DNA of 64,000 nt from Sporosarcina sp. PTS2304 (lineage in GTDB: Bacteria > Bacillota > Bacilli > Bacillales_A > Planococcaceae): assembly GCF_003351785.1 (NCBI RefSeq), contig NZ_CP031230.1, positions 1,550,001-1,614,000 of the forward strand, in the 5' to 3' direction. The notes beneath the pieces were generated by a model. It saw only the letters and a list, made by a program, of their open reading frames with translations, made no database searches and was not told where the DNA came from. The first letter of the stretch is position 1. Each line of letters begins with the position of its first letter. The translations under genes were made by a program, and so were the position numbers. Shown piece after piece: positions 28,410 to 38,110 of the stretch.

Positions 28410-29567
28410 TTGTCGACAGAACTTTTTATCACAACGGACTTTCAACGCCGATGGGTCAATAAATTGACTGAGGCAGGTCCGTTTTTCAGTAGCTTTTCAG
28501 AACCATCTGACATGCTCGCAAAATTTCCAAAAGAAAGTATACAAAAACTAGTTGATATGGGCTTTACAACACTTACATTGCCTACAGAATTCGGCGGTGA
28601 AGGCTGTACAGTGACAGATATGATCCTCTTCCAAGAGACGCTTGCCCGATTCGATAGCGCCACAGCACTTGCTATCGGTTGGCATCAGGGTGTCGTGGGT
28701 GAGCTGTACGAAAGCCGTAAATGGAATGAAGTCCAATTAAAACAATTCAGTGAAGCTATTACAACAGGCGCCCTAGTCAACCGCTCCGTAACCGAAGCAC
28801 AGACCGGCAGTCCTACACGTGGCGGACGCCCCCAAACAACAGCCACGCGCACAGCAGCAGGCTGGACGATTTCTGGCGAGAAAACATTCACTACTATGGC
28901 TCCTGCACTTACGCATTTCTTAGTGTCTGTGTGGATTGATGAAATACAACAAACGGGATTCTTTTTAATTCCACGGTCGTCCAACGGTCTATCTATTAAA
29001 GATACATGGCATACCATTTCTATGCGCGGCACAGAAAGTCAGACCTTGGTATTAGATCAAGTTCATGTTACAGATGAACAGTTGGTAGAAGTGAATGACT
29101 CGCCACGCGGCAATAAACAGAATGGATGGTTGCTTCATATACCAGCGTGTTATTTAGGCATTGCACAAGCTGCAAGAGACTACTCCGTTCACTTTGCGGC
29201 AACTTACCAGCCAAATAGTTTAAATGAACCAATCGCTTCCCTATTCAATATCCAAACTCAGATTGGTAAAATGGATCTTGAACTTATTAAAGCACGCCAT
29301 CTTCTATACGATATAGCAGGTATTTACGATGATTCAGCACGTAGAGTTCATTTGCAAAATGAGCTGGGTGTAGCTAAATCTATCGTAACTAATAGCGCAA
29401 TAGAAATTGTTAATCTTGCGATGCGTATAGTAGGCGCAAAAAGTTTAGAACTCTCTAATCCACTTCAACGTTATTACCGTGATGTTCGCGCAGGCCTTCA
29501 TAATCCACCAATGGATGATATGACGATCACTAAACTCGCACACGCAGCAATCAGCGAGCAACAATAA
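28410..29567 (+). CDS. acyl-CoA dehydrogenase family protein
   Basis: Flavoenzyme of the acyl-CoA dehydrogenase fold, about 385 residues. The N-terminal helical domain (FTTLTLPTEFGGEG), a middle beta domain with VNRSVTEAQTGS and GWTISGEKTFTT that contacts FAD, and a C-terminal helical domain (MRIVGAKSLELSNPLQRYYRDVRAG) are present. The catalytic Glu position is not clear. I use UUG 28410 behind TTAGGA; GTG 28401 is the alternative. The stop overlaps ypsA by one base. Substrate unknown; monooxygenase-like members of this fold are a possibility. Confidence 0.86.
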   Translation: MSTELFITTDFQRRWVNKLTEAGPFFSSFSEPSDMLAKFPKESIQKLVDMGFTTLTLPTEFGGEGCTVTDMILFQETLARFDSATALAIGWHQGVVGELYESRKWNEVQLKQFSEAITTGALVNRSVTEAQTGSPTRGGRPQTTATRTAAGWTISGEKTFTTMAPALTHFLVSVWIDEIQQTGFFLIPRSSNGLSIKDTWHTISMRGTESQTLVLDQVHVTDEQLVEVNDSPRGNKQNGWLLHIPACYLGIAQAARDYSVHFAATYQPNSLNEPIASLFNIQTQIGKMDLELIKARHLLYDIAGIYDDSARRVHLQNELGVAKSIVTNSAIEIVNLAMRIVGAKSLELSNPLQRYYRDVRAGLHNPPMDDMTITKLAHAAISEQQ

Positions 29568-30121
29568 TGAAACGTCTGGTCGTAAGTGGATATAAAGCGC
29601 ATGAATTAGGTATTTTCAACGAACAACATCCGGGTATTGCGATAATAAAAAAGGCATTGACAGATCAATTACTAACCTTTCTCGATCAAGGTCTAGAATG
29701 GGTTATTTGCAGCGGACAACTTGGAGTTGAGACATGGGTCATCGAATGCGTATGGGAACTACAGATGGATTATCCTCATCTTCAATACGCAATTATTACT
29801 CCATTTCTTGATCAGCAGTCTAATTGGAATGAAACAAAGAAAGATACATATGAACAGATGATTGCCTTAGCCGATTATTCGGTTAGTTTAACGAATAAAC
29901 CTTATGAAGCGCCGTGGCAATTTGTTGAAAAGAATAAATTCCTATTACGCAATTCAGATGCTTTATTATTAGTATATGACGAAGAAAATGAAGGTTCGCC
30001 TAAATTTATTAAACAAATGGCTTCAACTTTAGCCGAGACGTCAGATTATGAATTATTGACAATAACTGCTGATGACCTACAACTGATCGCCGAAGATTTA
30101 CAAAGAGAACAATGGGAATAA
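29567..30121 (+). CDS. YpsA-family SLOG-fold protein (DUF1273)
   Basis: A 184-residue protein of the DUF1273/YpsA family, a Rossmann-like SLOG-superfamily member. It has VVSGYKAHELGIF at the start, CSGQLGVETWVIE (about 48-60) as the nucleotide-type loop, and NSDALLLVYD. In Firmicutes YpsA has been linked to cell division and nucleotide/ADP-ribose-like ligands, but its reaction is not established. The ATG overlaps the acyl-CoA dehydrogenase stop (TAATG), implying translational coupling to an unrelated-looking gene. Confidence 0.9.
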   Translation: MKRLVVSGYKAHELGIFNEQHPGIAIIKKALTDQLLTFLDQGLEWVICSGQLGVETWVIECVWELQMDYPHLQYAIITPFLDQQSNWNETKKDTYEQMIALADYSVSLTNKPYEAPWQFVEKNKFLLRNSDALLLVYDEENEGSPKFIKQMASTLAETSDYELLTITADDLQLIAEDLQREQWE

Positions 30122-30126
30122 AAATT

Positions 30127-30180
30127 AGGGCTATACAGAAAGTCAGTTACTTTTGACTTTCTGTATAGCCCATCTCTTTT
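30127..30180. terminator. strong hairpin terminator after ypsA
   Basis: A perfect 18-bp stem (GGGCTATACAGAAAGTCA with its complement) and an 8-base loop, followed by a T-rich run. Confidence 0.88.
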
Positions 30181-30243
30181 AAAAAAATCACTTCTCCAGC
30201 CAATCTACCTAAAGAGCTGATCGGATAGCTCCTTTTCGATTAA

Positions 30244-30783
30244 TTACTTTACAATTTTCAATACCTTTTTGAATTCTTCCGTCCCCGCTTCTCCTACTAA
30301 CTCATATAACGCTGTTTCTACACATGTTACAGAAACTCCGACACCTTTCATCTTTTCCAATCCAATACGTTTATTTGCCTCGGTTCTAGAACTCACTGCA
30401 TCTTCTACTACTTCTACTTCATACCCTTTTTCTACTAAATCCTTAGCAGTCATGTATACACAAATATGCGTTTCGATTCCACCAATAATTACTTGCTTAC
30501 GACCTGTAGATTCTAATTGACGCAAAAATTCTTCATTACCTACTGCGCTAAATGTCATCTTAGCAATCGGCTGTTGCCCTTCTAGTAAGCTAGCCAAAGA
30601 TTCCGTAGTCGAACCAAGTCCATCCGGGTACTGCTCTAGCCAAACGATTGGAATATCCATTACTTGCAAGCCTTTAATTAATTTTTCTAGATTCTCATGT
30701 AATGCTTCACTGTTTTTAACAATTTGCGCTAACTTTCCCTGTACATCTACTAAAACAAAAACTGATTGATCTTTCTTTAACAT
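30244..30783 (-). CDS. isochorismatase-family cysteine hydrolase (YcaC-like)
   Basis: A 179-residue member of the isochorismatase-like fold. The catalytic triad is suggested by Asp in VLVDVQGKL (about residue 13), Lys in the AKMTFSAVG region and Cys in GGIETHICVYMTAKDLV. The cis-peptide segment IGGIETHIC is conserved. Members hydrolyse amides or isochorismate; substrate unknown here. ATG 30783 follows GAGGGGG; an ATG nine codons earlier is less likely. Monocistronic. Confidence 0.88.
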   Translation of the reverse strand: MLKKDQSVFVLVDVQGKLAQIVKNSEALHENLEKLIKGLQVMDIPIVWLEQYPDGLGSTTESLASLLEGQQPIAKMTFSAVGNEEFLRQLESTGRKQVIIGGIETHICVYMTAKDLVEKGYEVEVVEDAVSSRTEANKRIGLEKMKGVGVSVTCVETALYELVGEAGTEEFKKVLKIVK

Positions 30784-30909
30784 ATTTATATCCCCCTCTT
30801 TTACAATCACTTCCGATAGTATAACATATTGACAGAATAATTAAATTAAATGAACGAGATGAATGAAGCGAAAAAATAACATGATGTTAACTCCCCTGTT
30901 CAACATACT

Positions 30910-30945
30910 AAAGCCACTTCCAAAAAGGAAGTGGCTCGATTTTTA
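30910..30945. terminator. hairpin downstream of malate synthase
   Basis: AGCCACTTCC / GGAAGTGGCT stem. The plus-strand side has a better T-run than the minus-strand side. Confidence 0.7.
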
Positions 30946-30946
30946 T

Positions 30947-33130
30947 TTAGTTTTGTACAGTAGCTGTTTGCTTTGCTTTTGCTTCGATACGACGAGCGTG
31001 AAGGATCGGCTCTGTATATCCACTTGGCTGTTCAGCAGCTTTGAATACTAAATCACTCGCCGCTTGGAAAGCGATAGAATCTTCATAATTAGGAGCCATC
31101 GGTTGGTAAAGTTCATCACCCGCGTTTTGCTGATCAACTACTTTCGCCATACGCTCTAATGTTTCTTGCACTTGCTCTTTCGTACAGATGCCATGGCGTA
31201 ACCAACTTGCGATATGCTGACTTGAAATACGCAATGTTGCGCGGTCTTCCATTAGCCCTACATCATTAATGTCTGGAACTTTAGAACAACCCACCCCTTG
31301 GTCGATCCAACGTACAACGTACCCTAAAATACCTTGAGCATTATTATCAAGCTCCGCCTGGATTTCCTCAGCTGTCCAATTAGTGTTTGGAGCTAAAGGA
31401 AGTTCAAGGATTCCATCGCGATAATCTATAGAGCTATCAATTCCTGCTTGCACTTCTTTTACATTTACTTCATGGTAGTGCAATGCATGCAATGTTGCAG
31501 CTGTCGGTGATGGAACCCAAGCCGTACTAGCCCCTGCTTTAGGATGAGCAATTTTCTGCTCAAGCATAGATGCCATTAGATCAGGCATCGCCCACATTCC
31601 TTTACCAATTTGTGCATGACCAGGAAGACCTGCTTTAATCCCGATTGCTACGTTAGATGATTCATAAGAAGCAAGCCATTTAGAAGTTTTCATTTCATTT
31701 TTACGAATTACTGGACCAGCCTCTAAAGAAGTATGGATTTCGTCGCCTGTACGATCTAGGAAACCTGTGTTAATAAATGCAATACGGTCTTTAACTGCAT
31801 GAATAGCAGACTTCAAGTTCAGTGACATTCTACGCTCTTCATCCATTACACCGATTTTCAATGTATTGCGCTCTAAACCTAATAGATCTTCAATACGGTC
31901 AAATAATTTGTTAGCGAATGCCGCCTCTTCAGGGCTGTGCATTTTCGGTTTAACGATGTAAATAGAACCGTGGCGAGAGTTTTTGAATTCTGTATCTGCT
32001 TTTAGATTGTGTGTAGCGATCAATGACGTTAATACACCGTCAAGAATTCCCTCAGGAACTTCATTATTGTTTTCATCTAAAATTGCATTATTCGTCATCA
32101 AATGACCAACATTTCGAACAAACATTAATGAACGACCATGAAGCGTCAATTGCTCACCATTTGCTGTTTTATACGTACGATCCGGATTCATTCTTCGCGT
32201 AACAGTCTTACTGCCACGTTGGAAAGATGCTTCCAAATCGCCTTTCATCAAACCGAGCCAATTACGATAAACAGCCACTTTGTCTTCTGCGTCAACAGCT
32301 GCTACTGAGTCTTCACAGTCCATTAATGTAGAAAGAGCCGCTTCCAAAATCAAGTCTTTAACTCCGGCTTTATCGTCTTTGCCAATCGGATTATTACGAT
32401 CGATAGCAATTTCAATGTGCAAGCCGTTGTTTTCTAATAAAACAGCGGAAGGTGCAGATTCTTCGCCATTATATCCGACAAATTTAGAGACATCTTTCAA
32501 GCCTGTCTTACTGCCATTCTCAAGTGAAACTGCTAATTTCCCGTCAGTTACTTCATAAGCTGTAGCTTCTGCGTGTGAACCTTCCACCAGCGGAACAGCC
32601 TGATCTAGCAAGTCTTTTGCAAACTTGATAACTTTTTGTCCACGTACCGGGTTATACTCTGCACCCGCTTCAGCTCCACCTTCATCACTAATGACATCCG
32701 ATCCATACAGCGCGTCATACAAGCTTCCCCATCTTGCATTCGCTGCATTTAACGCATAACGTGCATTGTCTACAGGAACTACGAGCTGTGATCCTGCTTG
32801 TACAGCAATTTCGCTATCAACATTAGCAGTCGTCACTTCAAAATCATCAACGACCGGCTCTAAATAACCGATTTCGGTTAAAAATTCTTTATATTTGTCA
32901 GAATCTATAGTTCCTTTATTGTTTTGATGCCATTCGTTAATTGCTTTTTGCAATTCGCCGCGTTTTTCTAATAGCGCTTTGTTTTCAGGAGCAAGTTCAT
33001 GAATGAGCGAATCAAAGTTTGCCCAAAATTGATCTTTTTGGATTTCTAAACCCGGTAGGACTTCCCCATTTACAAAGTCATAAAGTTCTTTAGCGACTTG
33101 CAATTTACCTACTTGTTCATAATTTGTCAT
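30947..33130 (-). CDS. glcB: malate synthase G
   Basis: Condenses glyoxylate and acetyl-CoA to malate. About 727 residues, the monomeric G form. Recognisable parts are [11 protein letters not shown], the segment with [27 protein letters not shown]-type [17 protein letters not shown] and [25 protein letters not shown] 33130 ([10 protein letters not shown]) lies behind AAGGGG; a longer frame upstream is leader. No isocitrate lyase is adjacent, so it may serve glycolate/glyoxylate rather than the glyoxylate shunt. A sigma-A promoter with two palindromes precedes it. Confidence 0.95.
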   Translation of the reverse strand: MTNYEQVGKLQVAKELYDFVNGEVLPGLEIQKDQFWANFDSLIHELAPENKALLEKRGELQKAINEWHQNNKGTIDSDKYKEFLTEIGYLEPVVDDFEVTTANVDSEIAVQAGSQLVVPVDNARYALNAANARWGSLYDALYGSDVISDEGGAEAGAEYNPVRGQKVIKFAKDLLDQAVPLVEGSHAEATAYEVTDGKLAVSLENGSKTGLKDVSKFVGYNGEESAPSAVLLENNGLHIEIAIDRNNPIGKDDKAGVKDLILEAALSTLMDCEDSVAAVDAEDKVAVYRNWLGLMKGDLEASFQRGSKTVTRRMNPDRTYKTANGEQLTLHGRSLMFVRNVGHLMTNNAILDENNNEVPEGILDGVLTSLIATHNLKADTEFKNSRHGSIYIVKPKMHSPEEAAFANKLFDRIEDLLGLERNTLKIGVMDEERRMSLNLKSAIHAVKDRIAFINTGFLDRTGDEIHTSLEAGPVIRKNEMKTSKWLASYESSNVAIGIKAGLPGHAQIGKGMWAMPDLMASMLEQKIAHPKAGASTAWVPSPTAATLHALHYHEVNVKEVQAGIDSSIDYRDGILELPLAPNTNWTAEEIQAELDNNAQGILGYVVRWIDQGVGCSKVPDINDVGLMEDRATLRISSQHIASWLRHGICTKEQVQETLERMAKVVDQQNAGDELYQPMAPNYEDSIAFQAASDLVFKAAEQPSGYTEPILHARRIEAKAKQTATVQN

Positions 33131-33293
33131 AGAATAAAGACACCCCTTAAGAATTTTTGCGCTATTCTGTTGTATAACATATAGCGTTGAACACAATTCT
33201 CCCCTCAACATCGTCATATTATTATAGTTTTCACTCATAATGAATATGTATAAAAGACGATCCATTCCCTAAGTAGAAGATGTGTTAGTACTT

Positions 33294-33322
33294 ATCATAC
33301 CTAAACTCTTGAAAACTTTCAA
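33294..33322 (-). promoter_or_regulatory. glcB promoter
   Basis: Minus strand TTGAAA (33322-33317), 17 bp, TATGAT (33299-33294), about 165 bases before the start codon. Confidence 0.78.
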
Positions 33323-33344
33323 CTAAATTGTGAAAATTTTCACA
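33309..33344. promoter_or_regulatory. tandem palindromic operator at the glcB promoter
   Basis: Two inverted repeats, TTGAAAACTTTCAA (33309-33322) and TGTGAAAATTTTCACA (33329-33344), share the core TGAAAAYTTTCA, and their centres are 21 bp apart. The first overlaps the -35 box. A dimeric regulator on one face of the helix is inferred; the regulator is not identified. The second site alone also fits a CRP/FNR-type TGTGA-N6-TCACA box. Confidence 0.65.
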
Positions 33345-33414
33345 TCGTCTAAAAAGACCATTTTCTTATCATTTTTCAGTTATATAACAGATTAGATAAA
33401 CTTGTGCAAGACTG

Positions 33415-33540
33415 TTGATTAACTATATTATGTATAATTCTCTTATTCATTTATTTAAAAGTTATTTTGACTATGGCGATTGGACGGAGTGACGCTGACT
33501 TGGAATGTCTTGCGGCTTGCACTTCTAGACGATACGCTTT
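33415..33540 (-). repeat. mosaic repeat, tail module, copy B
   Basis: Read on the minus strand it has AAGCGTATCGTCTAGAAGTG, CAAGCCGCAAGACA, then TTTTAAATAAATGAAT and ATATAGTTAATCAACAG, parallel to 18771-18940. Confidence 0.75.
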
Positions 33541-33582
33541 CTGGAGGGAGAATCATTACACACACTATTTTTCTGTACTGTA

Positions 33583-33640
33583 TAGAAGAAGTCACTTACC
33601 CTACTCCACTTTCTAGACAAACACGAACTGGCTTTAAGAC
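33583..33640 (+). repeat. mosaic repeat, direct-repeat module, copy B
   Basis: AGAAGTCACTTACCCTACTC followed by TTTCTAGACAAACACGAACT matches the 40-bp direct repeat at 58057-58096. It is next to copy B of the tail, so both modules co-occur here between glcB and the metE riboswitch. Confidence 0.7.
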
Positions 33641-33668
33641 AAAAGCTCAAGAGTGGATAATTCAAAAT

Positions 33669-33697
33669 TTGACACACTAAATTACATGTGATAGCTT
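33669..33697 (+). promoter_or_regulatory. metE promoter
   Basis: TTGACA (33669-33674), 17 bp, TAGCTT (33692-33697), just before the cobalamin aptamer. Confidence 0.6.
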
Positions 33698-33725
33698 AAT
33701 AGACAATCATCTGAATTGAATAGTT

Positions 33726-33841
33726 TGAAAATAGGTGAAATGGAGATGCTTCATTTCTTAAAAGGGAATCCTTACATGTAGGAGCGGTCCCGCCACTGTG
33801 AAGACGCGTTTGCGTCCAGCCAGATACCTGCCTATTTTTCA
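33726..33841 (+). promoter_or_regulatory. cobalamin riboswitch of metE
   Basis: P1 is GAAAATAGG / CCTATTTTTC. The conserved AAAAGGGAATCC, GAGCGGTCCCGCCACTGTGA and the B12-box GCCAGATACCTGCC are all present. A terminator at 33938-33967 follows. When B12 is available the B12-independent MetE should be switched off, which implies a B12-dependent synthase elsewhere. Confidence 0.95.
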
Positions 33842-33937
33842 CAACGCTTAATCCTACGGTGAATAGGGAAGTGTTAGACACACGCAGTCTATAAACGTAT
33901 GCTTCTTTGGCATGCACTTATACAGACGTACTTTTCT

Positions 33938-33967
33938 AACATTTCCCCTAAGAAATGTTTTTTTTAT
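33938..33967 (+). terminator. riboswitch-controlled terminator of metE
   Basis: AACATTTC / GAAATGTT stem followed by TTTTTTTATT, 27 bases before the metE start. Confidence 0.9.
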
Positions 33968-33994
33968 TGAAAAATATTAAGGGGGAAGTAAAGA

Positions 33995-36286
33995 ATGGTA
34001 AAAAGTAGTATTACGGGTTATCCCGTTATTGGTGAAAATCGTGAATGGAAGCGCGCTCTGGAGGCGTTTTGGGCTAACAAAATATCGGAGGAAGAACTTT
34101 TACAAACGACAAAAGAAATCCGTCTCGCAAACTTGAAAAAACAACAACAGGCAGGTGTTGATCATATTACAGTCGGTGATTTCACACTATATGATCGCGT
34201 ACTTGATACGTCTGCTATGTTCGGTATTATTCCTGGTCGTTATAATTGGCAAGGCGGTCAAGTGTCGACTTCCACTTACTTCTCGATGGCCCGCGGCAGT
34301 GATGAAGCCGTTGCTTCTGAAATGACAAAATGGTTCAATACGAACTATCACTATATTGTTCCCGAATACGAAGGCCAACGATTCCAGTTGACAGAAAACA
34401 AACCTCTCGTAGCCTACCGCGAAGCGAAGCAAGAATTAGGCATCGAAGGTAAACCTGTACTCCTTGGACCTTATACATTACTGAAGCTCTCAAAAGGCTA
34501 TGAAGAAAAAGACGTTCCATCCCTCATTCTTCAGTTACTTCCTTTATATCAAAAAGTGTTACAAGAGTTACAAGATGAAGGTGTTCAATGGGTACAAATC
34601 GATGAACCTATTTTATGTACATCAATCACATCGGATGAAATGAAAACAGTTACTGAAATTTATTCACAGTTGACGAAAGAATTGAACAGTTTAAATATCC
34701 TGTTGCAGACATACTTTGATTCTGTTGAACATTATGAAGAGACTGTCGCTTTACCAGTCGCTGGAATTGGTTTGGATTTCGTTCATGGCGTTGAAAAAAA
34801 CATAGAACATCTTAAGAAATATAGTTTCCCTGAAGAAAAAGTACTTGCTGCAGGTATTATAGACGGTCGCAATATTTGGCGTTCTGACTTACATGCGAAA
34901 TTAGAAGTGTTGGAGTCCATTCAACAACAAGTGAAACAAGACAAACTCTGGATTCAACCATCTTGCAGTTTACTTCACGTTCCTGTAACGATCAAATCGG
35001 AACAAAAACTAGACGGCGTTATATTACATGCATTGGCATTTGCTGATGAAAAAGTAAAAGAGATAAAAACCTTGCAAGCTATATTGACTCAAGGCAAGGA
35101 AAGTGTATCAAAAGAACTTAAAGAGAGCGAAATAGCACTGGCTGCGTTTAACGCACTACCTGCACGGAAGCGCCCGGATGTCCGTGAAGCGACGTCTGGA
35201 AGCATACTGTCTGACAGTAAACGAAACTCACCATTTGCTGAACGTAAAGTAGCGCAACAAGAGAAATTTCAACTGCCTTTATTGCCAACGACAACGATTG
35301 GTAGTTTTCCACAAACACCAGAAGTACGTGCCACTCGCAATAAATGGAGAAAAGGCGAAATTACAGATAAACAATATAACGATTTTGTACGTGCAGAGAT
35401 TAAAGAATGGATTGATATCCAAGAAAACTTAGGTCTAGACGTTCTGGTACATGGTGAGTTCGAGCGGACAGACATGGTAGAATACTTCGGAGAAAAGTTG
35501 GAAGGATTTGTTTTCACTGAAAAAGCATGGGTTCAATCATACGGTTCACGCTGTGTTAAACCACCTATCATCTTCGGTGATGTAGCTTTCACTACAGCCA
35601 TGACTGTCGAAGAATCTGTTTATGCTAAATCTTTAACAAATCATGAAGTAAAAGGCATGTTGACAGGTCCTGTAACTATTTTGAATTGGTCATTCGTTCG
35701 CGATGACCTTTCCCGAGAAGCTGTTACGAACCAGATCGCTTTAGCTCTTCGTAAAGAAATAGAGGCACTGGAAGCGGCTGGGATTCATATGATTCAGGTA
35801 GATGAACCAGCCCTTCGCGAAGGGTTGCCATTGAAAAAATCAGAATGGAAGCACTATTTGGATTGGGCAGTTAATGCCTTCCGTGTTTCTACCGCTTCTG
35901 TAAAAGATACGACACAAATTCATACACATATGTGCTATTGTGATTTTAATCATTTCATCGAAGCAATCAGCGCATTGGATGCTGATGTCATTTCCATTGA
36001 AACATCACGCAGCCACGGAGATTTGGTTGAGTCGTTCAATAACTATCATTATGACAAGGGAATCGGTCTCGGAGTATATGATATTCACAGTCCACGTGTT
36101 CCGGCAGTTGAAGAGATGACAGAGATTATTGATAAAGGATTGGAAGTTTTAGACCCTTCCCAGTTTTGGATTAATCCTGACTGCGGTTTAAAAACAAGAA
36201 AGCGTGAAGAAACTGTGGCCGCATTGAAAAACATGGTCACCGCAACTGAAATTGCACGTGAACGTTTACGTATGGTAGTAAAATAA
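33995..36286 (+). CDS. metE: cobalamin-independent methionine synthase
   Basis: Transfers the methyl group of 5-methyltetrahydropteroyltriglutamate to homocysteine. The 763-residue protein is a double barrel: an N-terminal domain (about 1-360) that lost zinc binding and a C-terminal catalytic domain starting near LPLLPTTTIGSFPQT. Zinc ligands are His and Cys in THMCYCDFNHF, the Glu of the HGEFERTDMVEYFGE region and Cys in NPDCGLKTRK. ATG follows AAGGGGGAAG. Single gene under a B12 riboswitch. Confidence 0.97.
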   Translation: MVKSSITGYPVIGENREWKRALEAFWANKISEEELLQTTKEIRLANLKKQQQAGVDHITVGDFTLYDRVLDTSAMFGIIPGRYNWQGGQVSTSTYFSMARGSDEAVASEMTKWFNTNYHYIVPEYEGQRFQLTENKPLVAYREAKQELGIEGKPVLLGPYTLLKLSKGYEEKDVPSLILQLLPLYQKVLQELQDEGVQWVQIDEPILCTSITSDEMKTVTEIYSQLTKELNSLNILLQTYFDSVEHYEETVALPVAGIGLDFVHGVEKNIEHLKKYSFPEEKVLAAGIIDGRNIWRSDLHAKLEVLESIQQQVKQDKLWIQPSCSLLHVPVTIKSEQKLDGVILHALAFADEKVKEIKTLQAILTQGKESVSKELKESEIALAAFNALPARKRPDVREATSGSILSDSKRNSPFAERKVAQQEKFQLPLLPTTTIGSFPQTPEVRATRNKWRKGEITDKQYNDFVRAEIKEWIDIQENLGLDVLVHGEFERTDMVEYFGEKLEGFVFTEKAWVQSYGSRCVKPPIIFGDVAFTTAMTVEESVYAKSLTNHEVKGMLTGPVTILNWSFVRDDLSREAVTNQIALALRKEIEALEAAGIHMIQVDEPALREGLPLKKSEWKHYLDWAVNAFRVSTASVKDTTQIHTHMCYCDFNHFIEAISALDADVISIETSRSHGDLVESFNNYHYDKGIGLGVYDIHSPRVPAVEEMTEIIDKGLEVLDPSQFWINPDCGLKTRKREETVAALKNMVTATEIARERLRMVVK

Positions 36287-36315
36287 CTAAAGATTTTAGA
36301 TAGGTTCTTATTATA

Positions 36316-36358
36316 AAAACAGGCAGAGAAAACTATTCGTTTTTCTCTGCCTGTTTTA
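36316..36358. terminator. bidirectional terminator between metE and hutH
   Basis: AAAACAGGCAGAGAAAA / TTTTCTCTGCCTGTTTT stem. Confidence 0.93.
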
Positions 36359-36407
36359 GTTGATAATTGCGTATGTTGGTAACAGCTCGCTATTCTATTT
36401 CTTATTT

Positions 36408-37952
36408 TCAGAAGTTAGAACTAGCCTCACGGTAAGTTTCTTTAGATAAGATAGGATCTGCAAATGCTTTCCAATCCATTTCCAGTAACCACGCATTTAC
36501 TTTTTCAATATCTTTTGAGAAGATGCGGTCTTGTGTAATACTAGGCACGACAAGTCTAGCCTCTTTATGGAAGACTTTTGAGAAATCTGCCAGCTTTTCA
36601 GTTCCTCTATACTCTGTTGCCTGCAATGCACAAATTAATTCAATCGCTAATACTCTTCGTGCATTTTGAATGATTTGATACGCATGACGAGAGCCAATCG
36701 TGCCCATGCTGACATGATCTTCCTGATTAGCTGACGACGGAATAGAATCCACACTCGCCGGATGTGCCAGTGTCTTATTTTCAGAAACTAGTGATGCGGC
36801 TGCATACTGCATAATCATCGCACCTGACTGCAACCCTGGCTCCGGACTTAAAAATGGAGGCAAATCATTTAATTGCGGATTGACTAAACGCTCGATTCTA
36901 CGTTCTGATATATTCGCAAACTCCGCCATCGCTACTTTTAAAAAGTCCATCGCAAACGCTATTGGCTGTCCATGGAAGTTTCCACCCGAAATTACTTTCT
37001 CTCCGTCTTCAAAAATTAGTGGATTATCTGTAGCTGCATTCATCTCAATTTCAAGTTTTTCTTTAACGTAATCCAGTACTTGCCAAGAAGCACCATGTAC
37101 TTGTGGAATACAGCGTAGAGAATATGCATCTTGAACACGGATTTCTCCTTGTCTAGTTGTCAATTGACTACCTGCGAACATCCGTCGCATGCGCTCCGCA
37201 ACTGCTGTTTGCTGACTGTATCCTCGCGCTTCGTGAACGTCTGCATCAAACGCATCTACAATTCCACGTAATCCTTCTAACGTTAGAGTAGAAATTGCTT
37301 CTGTTTGATATGCCAATTGCTCCGCTTCTATATAATTGACTAATCCCATTGCTGTCATTGCTTGTGTTCCATTAATAAGCGCTAAGCCTTCTTTCGCTTT
37401 CAAAATGACTGGTTCAATACCTTCTTTAGCCAATGCAATGCTCGCTTCCATTCGCTCTCCTTCGTAAAACACTTCTCCTTCTCCCATTAGCACTAAAGCT
37501 AAATGAGATAGTGGAGCTAAATCACCACTTGCTCCTAATGATCCTTGTTGCGGAATCACTGGATGAATACGTGCATTGACAAGATCTAGCAACCTTTCAA
37601 TTACTACTGGCCGGATTCCTGAAAAACCTTTCAATAAAGCGTTAGCACGTAATAACGTCATCCCGCGTGAAACGATTTCAGGGAACGGCTCGCCGATTCC
37701 ACATGCATGAGAATGAATTAAATTAAGTTGTAACTGCTCCGTGTCCTCAGGGGCGATTAATACATCACTGAACTTACCAAATCCTGTAGTAATGCCGTAC
37801 ACGACTTTACCTTCTGCCACAATTCTTTCAACTGCTTCTCGACTTTTTTGCACAGCTTTCATACTTTCTGCAGAAGCTGATACCATCGTTCCATTTACTA
37901 AAATTTCTTTAGCTTGTTCAATTGTTAACGTGCGGCCTGTTAATTCAATCAT
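36408..37952 (-). CDS. hutH: histidine ammonia-lyase
   Basis: Removes ammonia from histidine to give urocanate, the first step of histidine breakdown. The 514-residue protein carries the Ala141-Ser142-Gly143 triad ([14 protein letters not shown]) that forms the MIO cofactor, plus [16 protein letters not shown] 37952 follows AGGAGGAG. It follows hutP and its terminator. No hutU, hutI or hutG comes after it; the next gene converges, so urocanate processing genes must be elsewhere or absent. Confidence 0.97.
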   Translation of the reverse strand: MIELTGRTLTIEQAKEILVNGTMVSASAESMKAVQKSREAVERIVAEGKVVYGITTGFGKFSDVLIAPEDTEQLQLNLIHSHACGIGEPFPEIVSRGMTLLRANALLKGFSGIRPVVIERLLDLVNARIHPVIPQQGSLGASGDLAPLSHLALVLMGEGEVFYEGERMEASIALAKEGIEPVILKAKEGLALINGTQAMTAMGLVNYIEAEQLAYQTEAISTLTLEGLRGIVDAFDADVHEARGYSQQTAVAERMRRMFAGSQLTTRQGEIRVQDAYSLRCIPQVHGASWQVLDYVKEKLEIEMNAATDNPLIFEDGEKVISGGNFHGQPIAFAMDFLKVAMAEFANISERRIERLVNPQLNDLPPFLSPEPGLQSGAMIMQYAAASLVSENKTLAHPASVDSIPSSANQEDHVSMGTIGSRHAYQIIQNARRVLAIELICALQATEYRGTEKLADFSKVFHKEARLVVPSITQDRIFSKDIEKVNAWLLEMDWKAFADPILSKETYREASSNF

Positions 37953-38023
37953 TCTAACTCCTCCTAGTTGGTTGTTCTTGTTGTTAATACATTCAATCTG
38001 AAATGAATTCATGCCTGTACATA

Positions 38024-38110
38024 TAAAAAGAGGCTATATTGGCCAGACGGATCCCGTCGGTCAATATAGCCCCCTTATTGTCTAAATAACTATAGGCTGT
38101 ATTCTACTAT
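38024..38110 (-). promoter_or_regulatory. HutP-responsive leader and terminator before hutH
   Basis: Downstream of the hutP stop, the minus strand carries several NAG triplets (UAG, UAG, CAG, UAG, UAG, AAG) and then a long stem with GGCTATATTG and its complement CAATATAGCC, followed by TCTTTTTATA. In B. subtilis, HutP with histidine and Mg binds NAG repeats and opens the terminator. The same logic is inferred here. Confidence 0.82.

Noticed and set aside
33329-33344. FNR/CRP box upstream of glcB
   Set aside because: It fits TGTGA-N6-TCACA, but the neighbouring site shares only the inner core, so a different regulator is at least as likely; kept as a tandem palindrome, not as an FNR site.
33480-33680. 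Open frame of 66 codons on the plus strand
   Set aside because: It is made of the tail and direct-repeat modules.
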